DNA of 64,000 nt from Opitutia bacterium (GTDB taxonomy: Bacteria; Verrucomicrobiota; Verrucomicrobiia; Opitutales; Opitutaceae): the NCBI GenBank assembly GCA_947474365.1, contig CANJIU010000004.1, positions 89,738 through 153,737 on the forward strand. The letters run 5' to 3'. Under the pieces are notes generated by a model. That model ran no database searches, had not been told where the DNA came from, and worked only from the letters and a program-made list of their open reading frames with translations. Position numbers and translations under genes: made by a program. Every line of letters begins with the position of its first letter. The stretch's first letter is position 1. Shown here piece after piece: positions 42,984 through 50,224 of this stretch.

Positions 42984-44240
42984 CTAGATGTTTGCCACGC
43001 CGCGCGGCGTCCAGGTCCCCTTTGCCACGGCGGGGACAAAGGTGTCGAGACCGGGCGGACGAAATTCAAGCGTCCGTTCCTGCTCCGCGCTCATGTAGGC
43101 GGTCATCAGCAATTCGACGACCTCAAGTCCGTCGTCGAAGTTCAGCTCCGGTTGCGTCCCGTCGAGGAAGCAGCGCACGAAGTGGCGGTTCTCCGCCTCG
43201 TAACCGTATTCCGCCGCCTCGTTGCCGACGACCGGCATCAGGCCCTGCTCGGCGTTTTGTTTTTCCACGAGGTCCTCGCCCGCCCGGCCGACGACGCGGC
43301 GGCTGAGGAAGAGCTGGCCGCCGGTATTGAGCGAATTGTAGGAAAACGAATACTCAGGCCCGAGCAGTTCCGTGCTCAGCCGCAACCCGGCACCGACAAA
43401 ACTCCAAGACGTCGTGACCTCGCCAATCAGCGGCCGGCCCGTCTCATCGACATACTCAATTGTCGCACGGGCAAAGTCCTCCGACGGACGCTTCGCATAG
43501 TCGACCTCCGGCCCCATCGTCTCCTTCAGCTGGCGAACATACTCGGGCCGCGACCATTTCAGGCTGTGAATCTGGGCCGTCACTTTCACCGGCCGGATAC
43601 TATTACGCGGCTTGGTCGGATCGCTGAGCAAATAGCGCACGACCTCGACGCTGTGGCACATCATGTCGTTCAACACCCCGCCGCCCTGCTGCGCTCCCTG
43701 CCAGAACCACGGCATGTGCGGGCCGCTGTGCTCCTCCGCGGCGCGCGCGAGATAGGGACGGCCGCTGATTGAGGCCCCGCGGCTCCACGCCAGCGCGCGC
43801 CCCTTCATCAACGGCGGCGTGAAGAGCTGATCCTCGAGGTACGCGTGCAACACTCCGGCGCGTTTGATCAACGCGACGCAGCGCTTCGCCTCGGCGACGT
43901 TCCGCGCGAGGGGTTTTTCGCAGGCGATGCCGACCAGCCGGCCTTTCCCCGACTCCAACGCGGCGACGATCTCCTCAAGGTTTTCGACCCGCCGGTGGTT
44001 GGGGCCGCAGATCCAAAGGGCGTCGATCGCCGGGTCCGCCACCATCTCGGTGATCGAGCGGTAGGCGCGCGCCTCGCCCACTCCGAGAGAGCGCGCGAGT
44101 CCGGCCGCCCCGGATGCGTTCTCGAAATTGGGGCTCCACACTCCGAGGATATCGGCGTCGCGCACGGCGAGCCACGACTGGATATGGAACTTGGTGATGA
44201 AACCGCTGCCAATAAAGCCGACGCCGAGACGTTTGGACAT
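42984..44240 (-). CDS. Gfo/Idh/MocA-family oxidoreductase, cytosolic
   Basis: The protein has 418 residues without a signal peptide. The Rossmann domain starts KRLGVGFIGSGFITKFHI, and the CEKPLARNV segment carries the conserved EKP motif at 108-110, where Lys acts in catalysis. A C-terminal alpha/beta domain follows with GGGVLNDMMCHSVEVVRYLL containing a catalytic His. These enzymes oxidise or reduce sugars, inositols or sugar acids with NAD(P). It is followed by an MFS carrier, so the pair may import and convert one sugar derivative. The substrate is not readable. Confidence 0.9.
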   Translation of the reverse strand: MSKRLGVGFIGSGFITKFHIQSWLAVRDADILGVWSPNFENASGAAGLARSLGVGEARAYRSITEMVADPAIDALWICGPNHRRVENLEEIVAALESGKGRLVGIACEKPLARNVAEAKRCVALIKRAGVLHAYLEDQLFTPPLMKGRALAWSRGASISGRPYLARAAEEHSGPHMPWFWQGAQQGGGVLNDMMCHSVEVVRYLLSDPTKPRNSIRPVKVTAQIHSLKWSRPEYVRQLKETMGPEVDYAKRPSEDFARATIEYVDETGRPLIGEVTTSWSFVGAGLRLSTELLGPEYSFSYNSLNTGGQLFLSRRVVGRAGEDLVEKQNAEQGLMPVVGNEAAEYGYEAENRHFVRCFLDGTQPELNFDDGLEVVELLMTAYMSAEQERTLEFRPPGLDTFVPAVAKGTWTPRGVANI

Positions 44241-44334
44241 AGGGTTGCTCAGATGAAGAACAACCGCGGCCCGAAGAGAACTTCAAAATGGGGCGAATCC
44301 TAAAATCGGGAGGCTCCCAATCGGGGGGACGCAG

Positions 44335-44387
44335 GAGACGCGACGCCCTCGTCCCGTGGTTTGAAACTGCGACGAGAGGGCATGCGG
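44335..44387. repeat. Family 1 paired palindromic repeat, decayed copy 6
   Basis: The left arm (44335-44356, GAGACGCGACGCCCTCGTCCCG) and partner (about 44366-44387) still match the family core but have several changes. The element lies in a 392-nt gap together with a family 4 element. Confidence 0.55.
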
Positions 44388-44515
44388 AACCAGTAATATC
44401 ATCGCGGAGCGCCGACACAGGCGAAGCCTCGTCTGCACGGCGCGAACGAACGCCCGCGGGGTACGTCCGCCTCCGCGGGGCGACCGCAGCCGGGAGTGCC
44501 AAGAAATGTTCTACT

Positions 44516-44615
44516 GTGTCATTCTGAGCGCAGCGAAGAATCCCTCGGGAGATTCGCACAATGGCAGGGCGCCGCGATCATCAAGCTGGATTCTTCGCTC
44601 CGCTCAGAATGACAC
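44516..44615. repeat. Family 4 paired inverted repeat
   Basis: The left arm (44516-44542) reads GTGTCATTCTGAGCGCAGCG... and the right arm (44588-44615) is its inverted near-copy ending CTCAGAATGACAC, with 45 nt between. This repeat type, with CATTCTGAGCGCAGCGAAG, is seen as an intergenic repeat in many unrelated bacteria. The rest of the 44241-44632 gap has no gene that I can support. Confidence 0.75.
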
Positions 44616-44632
44616 GCCTTTTCCGCGCGGCC

Positions 44633-46084
44633 TCACTCGTTCACCCGGCCGGTCAGCCGCGCGATGAACTTGATCGCGTAGAGGTAGGCCCGCTCGCGCA
44701 CGACCAACTGATCGCCGGCCGCGCCCTCGATGCCGAGGTCCGAGATGTCGTCGATCACCATGCCTTCCTCAGGATGAAGTGCGATGTAGGTCAGGACCTT
44801 CGTGAGCTTGTCCTTCGGATAGGTGTCGAGGAGGTGCTGGTAAACGACCCGCGGCAGGTAGCGCTCGACCGGCATCTGAATCGCATCGGGCACGGCCGCC
44901 ACGTAGAGCAGGTTGCGGATGCAGCGCAGATCGTCCCCATCCGCGCCCGGTGGCCAGGTGGCGATCTTGCTGCGCACACCGTCGACCTGCTCCTTCATGA
45001 AGTCCTCCGGCTCCTCATCGGGTCCCGCCATCGGTGAAACGATGCCCTGGTCGGGTGGCACGTTGTAGTCGAGACCGGCGATGTCCTTGTCGGTGATCTT
45101 GGACCACAGCGGTTCCGGCGGCGGCGGGAGTGGCTTGGGGACCGGAATCACCGGCATCGCGACCGGCGCGGGCGCGGGCACTGGCGGCTCGGCCGCTTTC
45201 GGGGGAATGGTGGACGGGGCGACCGGAGACTTATGCGGCGCAGGCTCGGCATCGACCGCGACCGCGATGCGTCCGCGCCATTCCGCGAGCAAGCCGACCG
45301 CCCCCCACGCCGCCAGCGCGGGCAGGAGCCAGAGTTTGCCGGACCGGGTGGCGAACCGCTGCTGCGCGTCCCAACGGAAGAGCTTCGCGCCCGCCAGACA
45401 GCCCGCCACGCCAACGAGCCCGAGCGCCAACAGGCTGAACCGCGCGCCCATGAAGCCACGGCCGCTGACACAGGCCTGCAATGCCTCAACCGCGTAGCGG
45501 CCCGGAAAAAACGCCGACACGTGCTGCGCCCAGAGCGGCAGGCTCGCGAGCTGCACTGCCACGCCGCCAATGATGAGCATCGGCAGAAAGATGCACTGCC
45601 CCAACGCCTGCACCGCCGGAACGTTGTCCGCGAGCGTCGCGATCACCAGGCCGAGCCCGATGAAGGCAAACGACACAAACGTGAACGCGAGCCAGAGATC
45701 GAACGGATGCGCCGGGAGCGTCATGCCAATCGCGAGCGCGGCGCCGAGTTGCAGCAACCCGGCACTGAAAATAATCAGGTAGCGCGCAATGACCGTACTC
45801 GTGACCACGACCCACGTTGGTACCGGTGTAAGCCGGTAACGCCGCCAGACGCCACGCTCGCGTTCGCTCACGAGCGTCGTCGGCAGACCGAAGCACGCGC
45901 CGCCGAGCACCGCCACCGTGAGCAGCTCACCCATGTGCCGCAGCAGCGGGATTTTTTCGTGCCGGTAGAGCACCCAAAATGCGACGAGGAAGATGAGCGG
46001 GAACAGGTAGCCGTAGAGCAGCGCCATCTTGTTCCGGAAATGAAGCCGAAGCGAAACTCCGAGGTGCGCGAACAGGGCGTTCAT
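44633..46084 (-). CDS. ABC-2 type transporter permease with long C-terminal extension
   Basis: The protein has 483 residues. The first 270 are an ABC-2 permease with six to seven transmembrane helices (MALLYGYLFPLIFLVAFWVLY, the ERERGVWRRYRLTPVPTWV loop, AFIGLGLVIATLADNVPAVQ). Around 285-340 lies a Pro/Ala-rich linker (PPVPAPAPVAMPVIPVPKPL), and the last 140 residues form a soluble domain (WSKITDKDIAGLDYNVPPDQ, DDLRCIRNLLYVAAVPDAIQ, ERAYLYAIKFIARLTGR) that I do not recognise. The start overlaps the stop of the ATP-binding subunit by 4 nt (ATGA), so the two make one exporter, probably for a drug, lipid or polysaccharide. The extension is unusual for this family. Confidence 0.87.
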   Translation of the reverse strand: MNALFAHLGVSLRLHFRNKMALLYGYLFPLIFLVAFWVLYRHEKIPLLRHMGELLTVAVLGGACFGLPTTLVSERERGVWRRYRLTPVPTWVVVTSTVIARYLIIFSAGLLQLGAALAIGMTLPAHPFDLWLAFTFVSFAFIGLGLVIATLADNVPAVQALGQCIFLPMLIIGGVAVQLASLPLWAQHVSAFFPGRYAVEALQACVSGRGFMGARFSLLALGLVGVAGCLAGAKLFRWDAQQRFATRSGKLWLLPALAAWGAVGLLAEWRGRIAVAVDAEPAPHKSPVAPSTIPPKAAEPPVPAPAPVAMPVIPVPKPLPPPPEPLWSKITDKDIAGLDYNVPPDQGIVSPMAGPDEEPEDFMKEQVDGVRSKIATWPPGADGDDLRCIRNLLYVAAVPDAIQMPVERYLPRVVYQHLLDTYPKDKLTKVLTYIALHPEEGMVIDDISDLGIEGAAGDQLVVRERAYLYAIKFIARLTGRVNE

Positions 46085-47037
46085 GAATTGCCCTCCCCTT
46101 GCCGGCCCTGAGACCCGCCGCCCTCGTCGCGTTTCGTCAGGCCCAAGAACACATCCTCCAACGTCGCCTTGTGCACATGCAGGTCGAGCAGTTCCGCGCG
46201 ACTCTCCGTCAGCAGGCGGGTCAGCGCCGCCAGCGTCTCCATGGCGTTCGACGTGCTGAACCGCGCGGTCGGCTCGTCCACGTCACTGACCACGTCGCGC
46301 ACGCCAGGGAGCGCGGCCAATTTTCCCCGCGGCAGCGGTCGCGAGGTCGAGAGGACCACCGACTGCAGACCGGCGGATTGCGCGATCAGTTCGCGCGGTG
46401 TCCCGGTCGCGACAATCCGCCCGTGGTCGATGATCGCCACGCGATCACACAGCTCTTCGGCCTCGTCGAGGTAATGCGTGGTGAACAGCACCGTGCAGCC
46501 GTCGCGTTTCATCTGGGCGATGGCGCCGTGCAATTCATGGCGCGCCTTGGGATCGAGCCCGGTCGTGGGCTCGTCGAGAAACACCAACTCGGGCCGGTTC
46601 ACGAACGCCAGCGCGAGGGCCAGCCGCTGACGTTGTCCGCCGGAAAGCGTGTCGACGGCGGCGTCCGCCTTTTCCTTCAGGGCGAACCGTTCCAGCAATT
46701 CCAACGGTTCGGCGCGTTTTTGGTAAAACGTCCCGAACAGACGTAACGCCTCCCGCGGCGTGATCTTGTCCTGCAACGACGTGCTTTGCAGCGCCACGCC
46801 GATCCGCTCCTTGACCTCGCGCGGCTGCCGGCGCGCATCGAGCCCGCAGACCTCGAGGTCGCCGGAGTCCGGTTCGCGCAACCCGATCAGGCACTCGACC
46901 GTGGTGGTCTTGCCCGCGCCATTGGGCCCGAGGAGCCCGAAGATTTCGCCCGCCCCGATGGTGAAACTCACGCCGCGCACGGCTTCGACGCCGTCGTAGC
47001 GTTTGCGGAGGTCGCGGACGATGACTTTGGCGGACAT
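46081..47037 (-). CDS. ABC transporter ATP-binding protein
   Basis: The protein has 318 residues with all nucleotide-binding motifs: Walker A GPNGAGKTT (37-45), the Q-loop ALQSTS, the signature LSGGQRQR near 139, Walker B LVFLDEPTTGLD, and the switch His in FTTHYLDEAEEL. It is of the CcmA/DrrA-like type that partners ABC-2 permeases. ATG 47037 (MSAKVIVRDLRKRYDG) is chosen; the frame is open upstream to 47706, but that part lies over another gene on the opposite strand. It overlaps the permease start by 4 nt. Confidence 0.92.
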   Translation of the reverse strand: MSAKVIVRDLRKRYDGVEAVRGVSFTIGAGEIFGLLGPNGAGKTTTVECLIGLREPDSGDLEVCGLDARRQPREVKERIGVALQSTSLQDKITPREALRLFGTFYQKRAEPLELLERFALKEKADAAVDTLSGGQRQRLALALAFVNRPELVFLDEPTTGLDPKARHELHGAIAQMKRDGCTVLFTTHYLDEAEELCDRVAIIDHGRIVATGTPRELIAQSAGLQSVVLSTSRPLPRGKLAALPGVRDVVSDVDEPTARFSTSNAMETLAALTRLLTESRAELLDLHVHKATLEDVFLGLTKRDEGGGSQGRQGEGNS

Positions 47038-47163
47038 TGATGGAGGGAAAGCGAAGGGGTGGGATAGGTTGGGGACCAAACCGGAACAAGCTGTTTCGAT
47101 CCGACCGCGAGGAAACCCGAAAGAGCCTGCGAAGTTGGCACGATCTAAGCGAAAGAAATTCGC

Positions 47164-47670
47164 ATGAATTCCGCCGCCTTCGTCGAGGACCACGCGAGCA
47201 CCGACTCGTTTCGCCTGCCCGAGAGCTGCACGGGAAGGCTCTGTTACGCGCAACGCATCGCACCCACCGGCGAACGGGCGTATGGCCACTTCATCGTCGA
47301 GGCCCAGGTGCTGGCCGATGCCGTCTGGCAGCACATCGACTCTCCGCTGCTCGACGACACCGGCCCGGACGACGTCGCGCTGCACCGCTGGCTGCGCAAC
47401 CCCGAGCGGGTCGACGACCAACCGGAGATGCTGCCATCGCTGCCGGGCGAACTGGACACGATCATCGGCCAACTGTTCACCGAAGGACGTGCCCGGGCCT
47501 TTTGCGTGTGTTGCAACCGCAACGTCGCCGGGCACGAAGTCCGGCGCAGCCGCAGCCATCCGCTTAGCTCGGCGCGGCAGGCGACCCGTTATCGTTGCTC
47601 CGAAGGCCACCTGCTGCTCGATGTCGAAACCGGCGTCGCGACAAGATACGCGAGCAAGCACGCGGCATAG
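47164..47670 (+). CDS. Hypothetical protein with possible C-terminal zinc ribbon
   Basis: The protein has 168 residues and no signal peptide or membrane segment. The N-terminal two thirds (FRLPESCTGRLCYAQRIAP, AYGHFIVEAQVLADAVWQHI) show no motif I know. The C-terminus contains Cys114, Cys116 and Cys117 (FCVCCNRN), then Cys145 and His149 (YRCSEGH), which is compatible with a zinc ribbon. It is transcribed away from the ABC exporter, with 126 nt between the two starts. The function is unknown. Confidence 0.65.
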   Translation: MNSAAFVEDHASTDSFRLPESCTGRLCYAQRIAPTGERAYGHFIVEAQVLADAVWQHIDSPLLDDTGPDDVALHRWLRNPERVDDQPEMLPSLPGELDTIIGQLFTEGRARAFCVCCNRNVAGHEVRRSRSHPLSSARQATRYRCSEGHLLLDVETGVATRYASKHAA

Positions 47671-47704
47671 CGGGAGCGGGGCAGATGAGCGGCTGAAGCA
47701 GAGC

Positions 47705-47820
47705 ACCTCCGACAGATTCAGAGAGGCCAGGGATGCAAAACCCGGAGGCCGCGCACCTGCGGTTTTTCTGAAGCAGTGGGACCCAAAAAAGACGCCCCCT
47801 TCCTCTTCCGCGGCGGAAGA
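47705..47820. repeat. Family 5 repeat, copy A
   Basis: The block resembles 48657-48780: CAGATTCAGA, CAAAACC.GGA, TTTCTGAA, GTGGGA, and CTCTTCCGCGGCGG occur in the same order. The outer parts of each copy are inverted relative to each other. The two copies flank a dead Uma2 gene. Confidence 0.6.
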
Positions 47821-47880
47821 GAAACCGCGGGGTGTTTGGAAGGGACAGGCTGATTAAAGCGGCCGTCGCTCGTGAAATTA

Positions 47881-47938
47881 CTGGAGCGGCGACGCCCCCC
47901 GTCGCCGGAGAAACGCGACGAGGGCGTCGCGTCCCCAG
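47881..47938. repeat. Family 1 paired palindromic repeat, copy 7
   Basis: The left arm (47881-47906) is partly decayed and the right arm (47914-47938) is intact (CGCGACGAGGGCGTCGCG...CCCCAG). It lies upstream of the broken Uma2 gene. Confidence 0.7.
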
Positions 47939-48023
47939 AGTCCAGAAATTGAGATACACTTCCAAACGGCGCCGGCGGAAATGAGGATTTGATCTTGCCG
48001 GCGCCGTGGACTTGCTTGCGGCC

Positions 48024-48595
48024 ATGAGCACCGCAACGCAGAGGCGATCCAAGGCCAGGCTCACGTGGACTTACGATGAGTTCGCCGCGGCGTCGACGGA
48101 AACGAACCTGCCCACGGAGTTGTGGGATGGAGAAATCATCATCTCTGCCGCACCCTGACCGATTCACCAAATAATCGTCACCAATCTCGCGGCGGCATTG
48201 AACGAACAGGTGAGACCACGGCAGCTCGGTCGAGCCATCGTCAGCCCAATCGACGTGGTGTTCGGCCCCAGCAAGGTGGTGCAGCCGGACGTGGTCTTTG
48301 TTTCGAGTGCCCAGAAGTCGATCGTTGAATCCGCGTGCATCCGCGGTGTGCCGGAGCTGCTCGTCGAAGTCATCTCCGAAGGCACCTGGCGGCGCGACCG
48401 CGTCGACAAAAAGGCGATCTACGAGCAATTCGGCGTCGCCGAATACTGGATCATCGACCCCGATTCACGGCTCATCGAGGTGTTCACCCTCGCCAAGGGA
48501 ACCTACCGGTTGCAGGCCCGCGGTGCGGGAGCGGAAAAGTGAGCTCGAAGCTGTTGCCCAGCCTGATGGTTTCGTTCGAGCAGCTCGAAGCGTGA
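48024..48595 (+). pseudogene. Uma2-family restriction-endonuclease-fold protein, broken by a stop and a frameshift
   Basis: From ATG 48024 the frame reads MSTATQRRSKARLTWTYDEF and LPTELWDGEIIISAAP, a clear Uma2 (DUF820) start. A TGA at 48156-48158 sits where relatives have Ser in the APSPxHQ motif. The same frame then continues with PIHQIIVTNLAAALNEQV, VQPDVVFVSS, the catalytic-region PELLVEVISEGT and AEYWIIDPDSRLIEV. Near 48535 the frame shifts; the true C-terminus (VSSKLLPSLMVSFEQLEA) is read in another frame to 48595. One nonsense mutation and one frameshift make this a pseudogene. Uma2 genes are typically numerous and mobile-like in such genomes. Confidence 0.85.
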
Positions 48596-48656
48596 CCGTT
48601 GGCGGTCGGTTGGGAGGGAAAGACCGATCGGCTGGGGCCGAGAGCCGACCAAGCGG

Positions 48657-48780
48657 AGGATCTCCCACAGGTTCAGAAAGACCACAGATTCAAAACCAGG
48701 AAGGCGCGCGTCTGGGGACTTCCTGAATCTGTGGGATGCCAAAACAAAAAGGTCCCGGCCTCTTCCCCGCGGCGGGACGG
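48657..48780. repeat. Family 5 repeat, copy B
   Basis: The inner arms TCCCACAGGTTCAGAAAG (from about 48663) and CTTCCTGAATCTGTGGGA (to about 48736) are inverted near-copies. The downstream tail CTCTTCCCCGCGGCGGGA matches copy A at 47705. Together the two copies bracket the broken Uma2 gene. Confidence 0.65.
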
Positions 48781-48911
48781 AAACAGACGATTTCGCGTCG
48801 AGGTCGACGCGAGTTCTTCATGTCCCCTTTCGGGAGGGCCTTGCCGCAGTCCACGCGGGAATTGCCCCGGCAGGAGAGTCCGTCTCCCATCACGCCACAC
48901 CTCTTCACTCC

Positions 48912-49325
48912 TTGAAGAATCCCTTTTCAGTTCAGCCGCACTTTCTGACCGCCGCGCTGGTCGTGGCTGGCGAGGCATCCGCACAAACCGAAACGTCCGC
49001 TTGGCTCGACGACGGGCATTTCCTCGCGAAGGAGCTTACCCAACGCCACCCGAACGCGTTTGCCCCCCAAACGCAATCGGAGACGCAGGTCACCACGCTC
49101 ATCGGCCATCCCACTGGGGACCGACCCTCGCATTTCGGTGAGGTCCACACGTTTTCCCCGCCGAACTCCAAACATATCGTCCACCACTCGACGAAGCACT
49201 TCGTCCACCGCGATGCGAAAGCCGACACGCTGCTCTCGGATCGCACCGTTGCCCGCACACGTCACGACTACGTTCATGGCTACGATCCGATCATCGAGAC
49301 CATTAGTGAATTCGCACACCGTTGA
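48912..49325 (+). CDS. Hypothetical exported protein or remnant
   Basis: The frame starts at TTG 48912 and encodes 137 residues. The first 25 (KNPFSVQPHFLTAALVVAGEASAQ) resemble a signal peptide and the rest is rich in His and Thr (FGEVHTFSPPNSKHIVHHST, DYVHGYDPIIETISEFAHR). Third codon positions are strongly GC-rich in this frame, as in real genes of this genome, which is why I list it. No family is recognised, no good ribosome site is seen, and a frame of similar length is open on the other strand, so it may be a remnant of a longer gene. Apart from the family 5 repeat, the rest of 48596-49386 holds nothing else I can support. Confidence 0.35.
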   Translation: MKNPFSVQPHFLTAALVVAGEASAQTETSAWLDDGHFLAKELTQRHPNAFAPQTQSETQVTTLIGHPTGDRPSHFGEVHTFSPPNSKHIVHHSTKHFVHRDAKADTLLSDRTVARTRHDYVHGYDPIIETISEFAHR

Positions 49326-49386
49326 GAGCACACGCGTCTCCGGGCTTTCCAAACGCCCGGGAATCGAACATGGGTTTGTTCCGACC

Positions 49387-50082
49387 ATGAATCCCCGACT
49401 CCTTGGCCTCGCCCTCTGTCTCGCATTTTCCGCCGGTGCCGTGCACGCGGCCGACAACACGCTCAGCGCCACGGAGAAATCCGCCGGCTGGCAACTGCTC
49501 TTCGACGGCAAGACCATGAACGGCTGGCGATCCTACGCCGGAAAGCCGGCGGGCGGCTGGGAGGTGAAGGACGGCACGCTTCACGCCATCGCCAAGGTCA
49601 AGGGCTCAGAACTCGTCACGGAAAAGAAGTATCACGACTTTGAATTCGCCTGGGAATGGAAGGTCCCCGTCGCCGGCAACAACGGCGTGAAGTATTTCGT
49701 CACCGAGGCGCGCACCAAGTCACCAGGCCACGAATACCAGATGCTCGACGACGAAGGCCACCCCGACGGCAAGAAGGGCGAGAACCGCCAGACGGCCGCG
49801 TTCTACGACGTGCTGCCCCCCGCCAAGGACAAGCCCTACCGCAAGCCGGGTGAGTGGAACCAGTCGAAGATTGTCGTGCGCGGCAAAACCGTCGAACACT
49901 GGCTCAACGGCAAGAACGTCCTGACCTACGAACTCGGCAGCCCCGCGGTAAAGGCCGGAATCGCCAAGAGCAAATTCGCGAAGGACGCCGGATTCGGCGA
50001 CAAAATCGACGGGCACATCATGCTCACCTACCATCAGGACGACTGCTGGTACCGGAATGTGAAGATTCGCGAACTGAAGTGA
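49387..50082 (+). CDS. DUF1080 (3-keto-disaccharide hydrolase-like) secreted protein
   Basis: The protein has 231 residues with a signal peptide (MNPRLLGLALCLAFSAGAVHA) and a single DUF1080 jelly-roll domain. Typical segments are WQLLFDGKTMNGWRSYAGKP, GWEVKDGTLHAIAK, KYHDFEFAWEWKVPVAGNNG, GHEYQMLDDEGH and WNQSKIVVRGKTVEHWLNGK. The domain is a concanavalin-like fold abundant in Verrucomicrobiota and Planctomycetes; some members hydrolyse 3-keto-glycosides made by Gfo/Idh/MocA-type or other dehydrogenases. ATG 49387 is chosen although the frame is open far upstream. Confidence 0.92.
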   Translation: MNPRLLGLALCLAFSAGAVHAADNTLSATEKSAGWQLLFDGKTMNGWRSYAGKPAGGWEVKDGTLHAIAKVKGSELVTEKKYHDFEFAWEWKVPVAGNNGVKYFVTEARTKSPGHEYQMLDDEGHPDGKKGENRQTAAFYDVLPPAKDKPYRKPGEWNQSKIVVRGKTVEHWLNGKNVLTYELGSPAVKAGIAKSKFAKDAGFGDKIDGHIMLTYHQDDCWYRNVKIRELK

Positions 50083-50126
50083 GTTGAGCGGGCGGTGGCA
50101 GACTCGGGCTGCAGCGAGACTCGGGT

Positions 50127-50196
50127 GGCCGCGAGCGCCAGCGAGTGGTCTTTGCGCGGAGTCAAGATAGCGTCCACTCGCTGGCGCTCGCGGCTA
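50127..50196. repeat. Family 2 paired inverted repeat, copy 1
   Basis: The left arm (about 50127-50148, GCGAGCGCCAGCGAGTGG) and right arm (50172-50196, CCACTCGCTGGCGCTCGC followed by GGCTAC) are inverted copies. The element lies between convergent genes. Confidence 0.8.
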
Positions 50197-50224
50197 CGAA
50201 ATCCGAACTTGAGCCGGTGACGCG

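Noticed and set aside
46105..46130. A CCGCCCTCGTCGCGTTTC stretch like a family 1 arm
   Set aside because: It lies inside the ABC ATPase coding end, lacks the outer CTGGGGA and has no inverted partner.
48927..49517. Minus-strand 196-codon frame opposite 48912-49325
   Set aside because: Third-position GC bias favours the plus-strand frame, and the protein has no domain or signal; it is probably a shadow.
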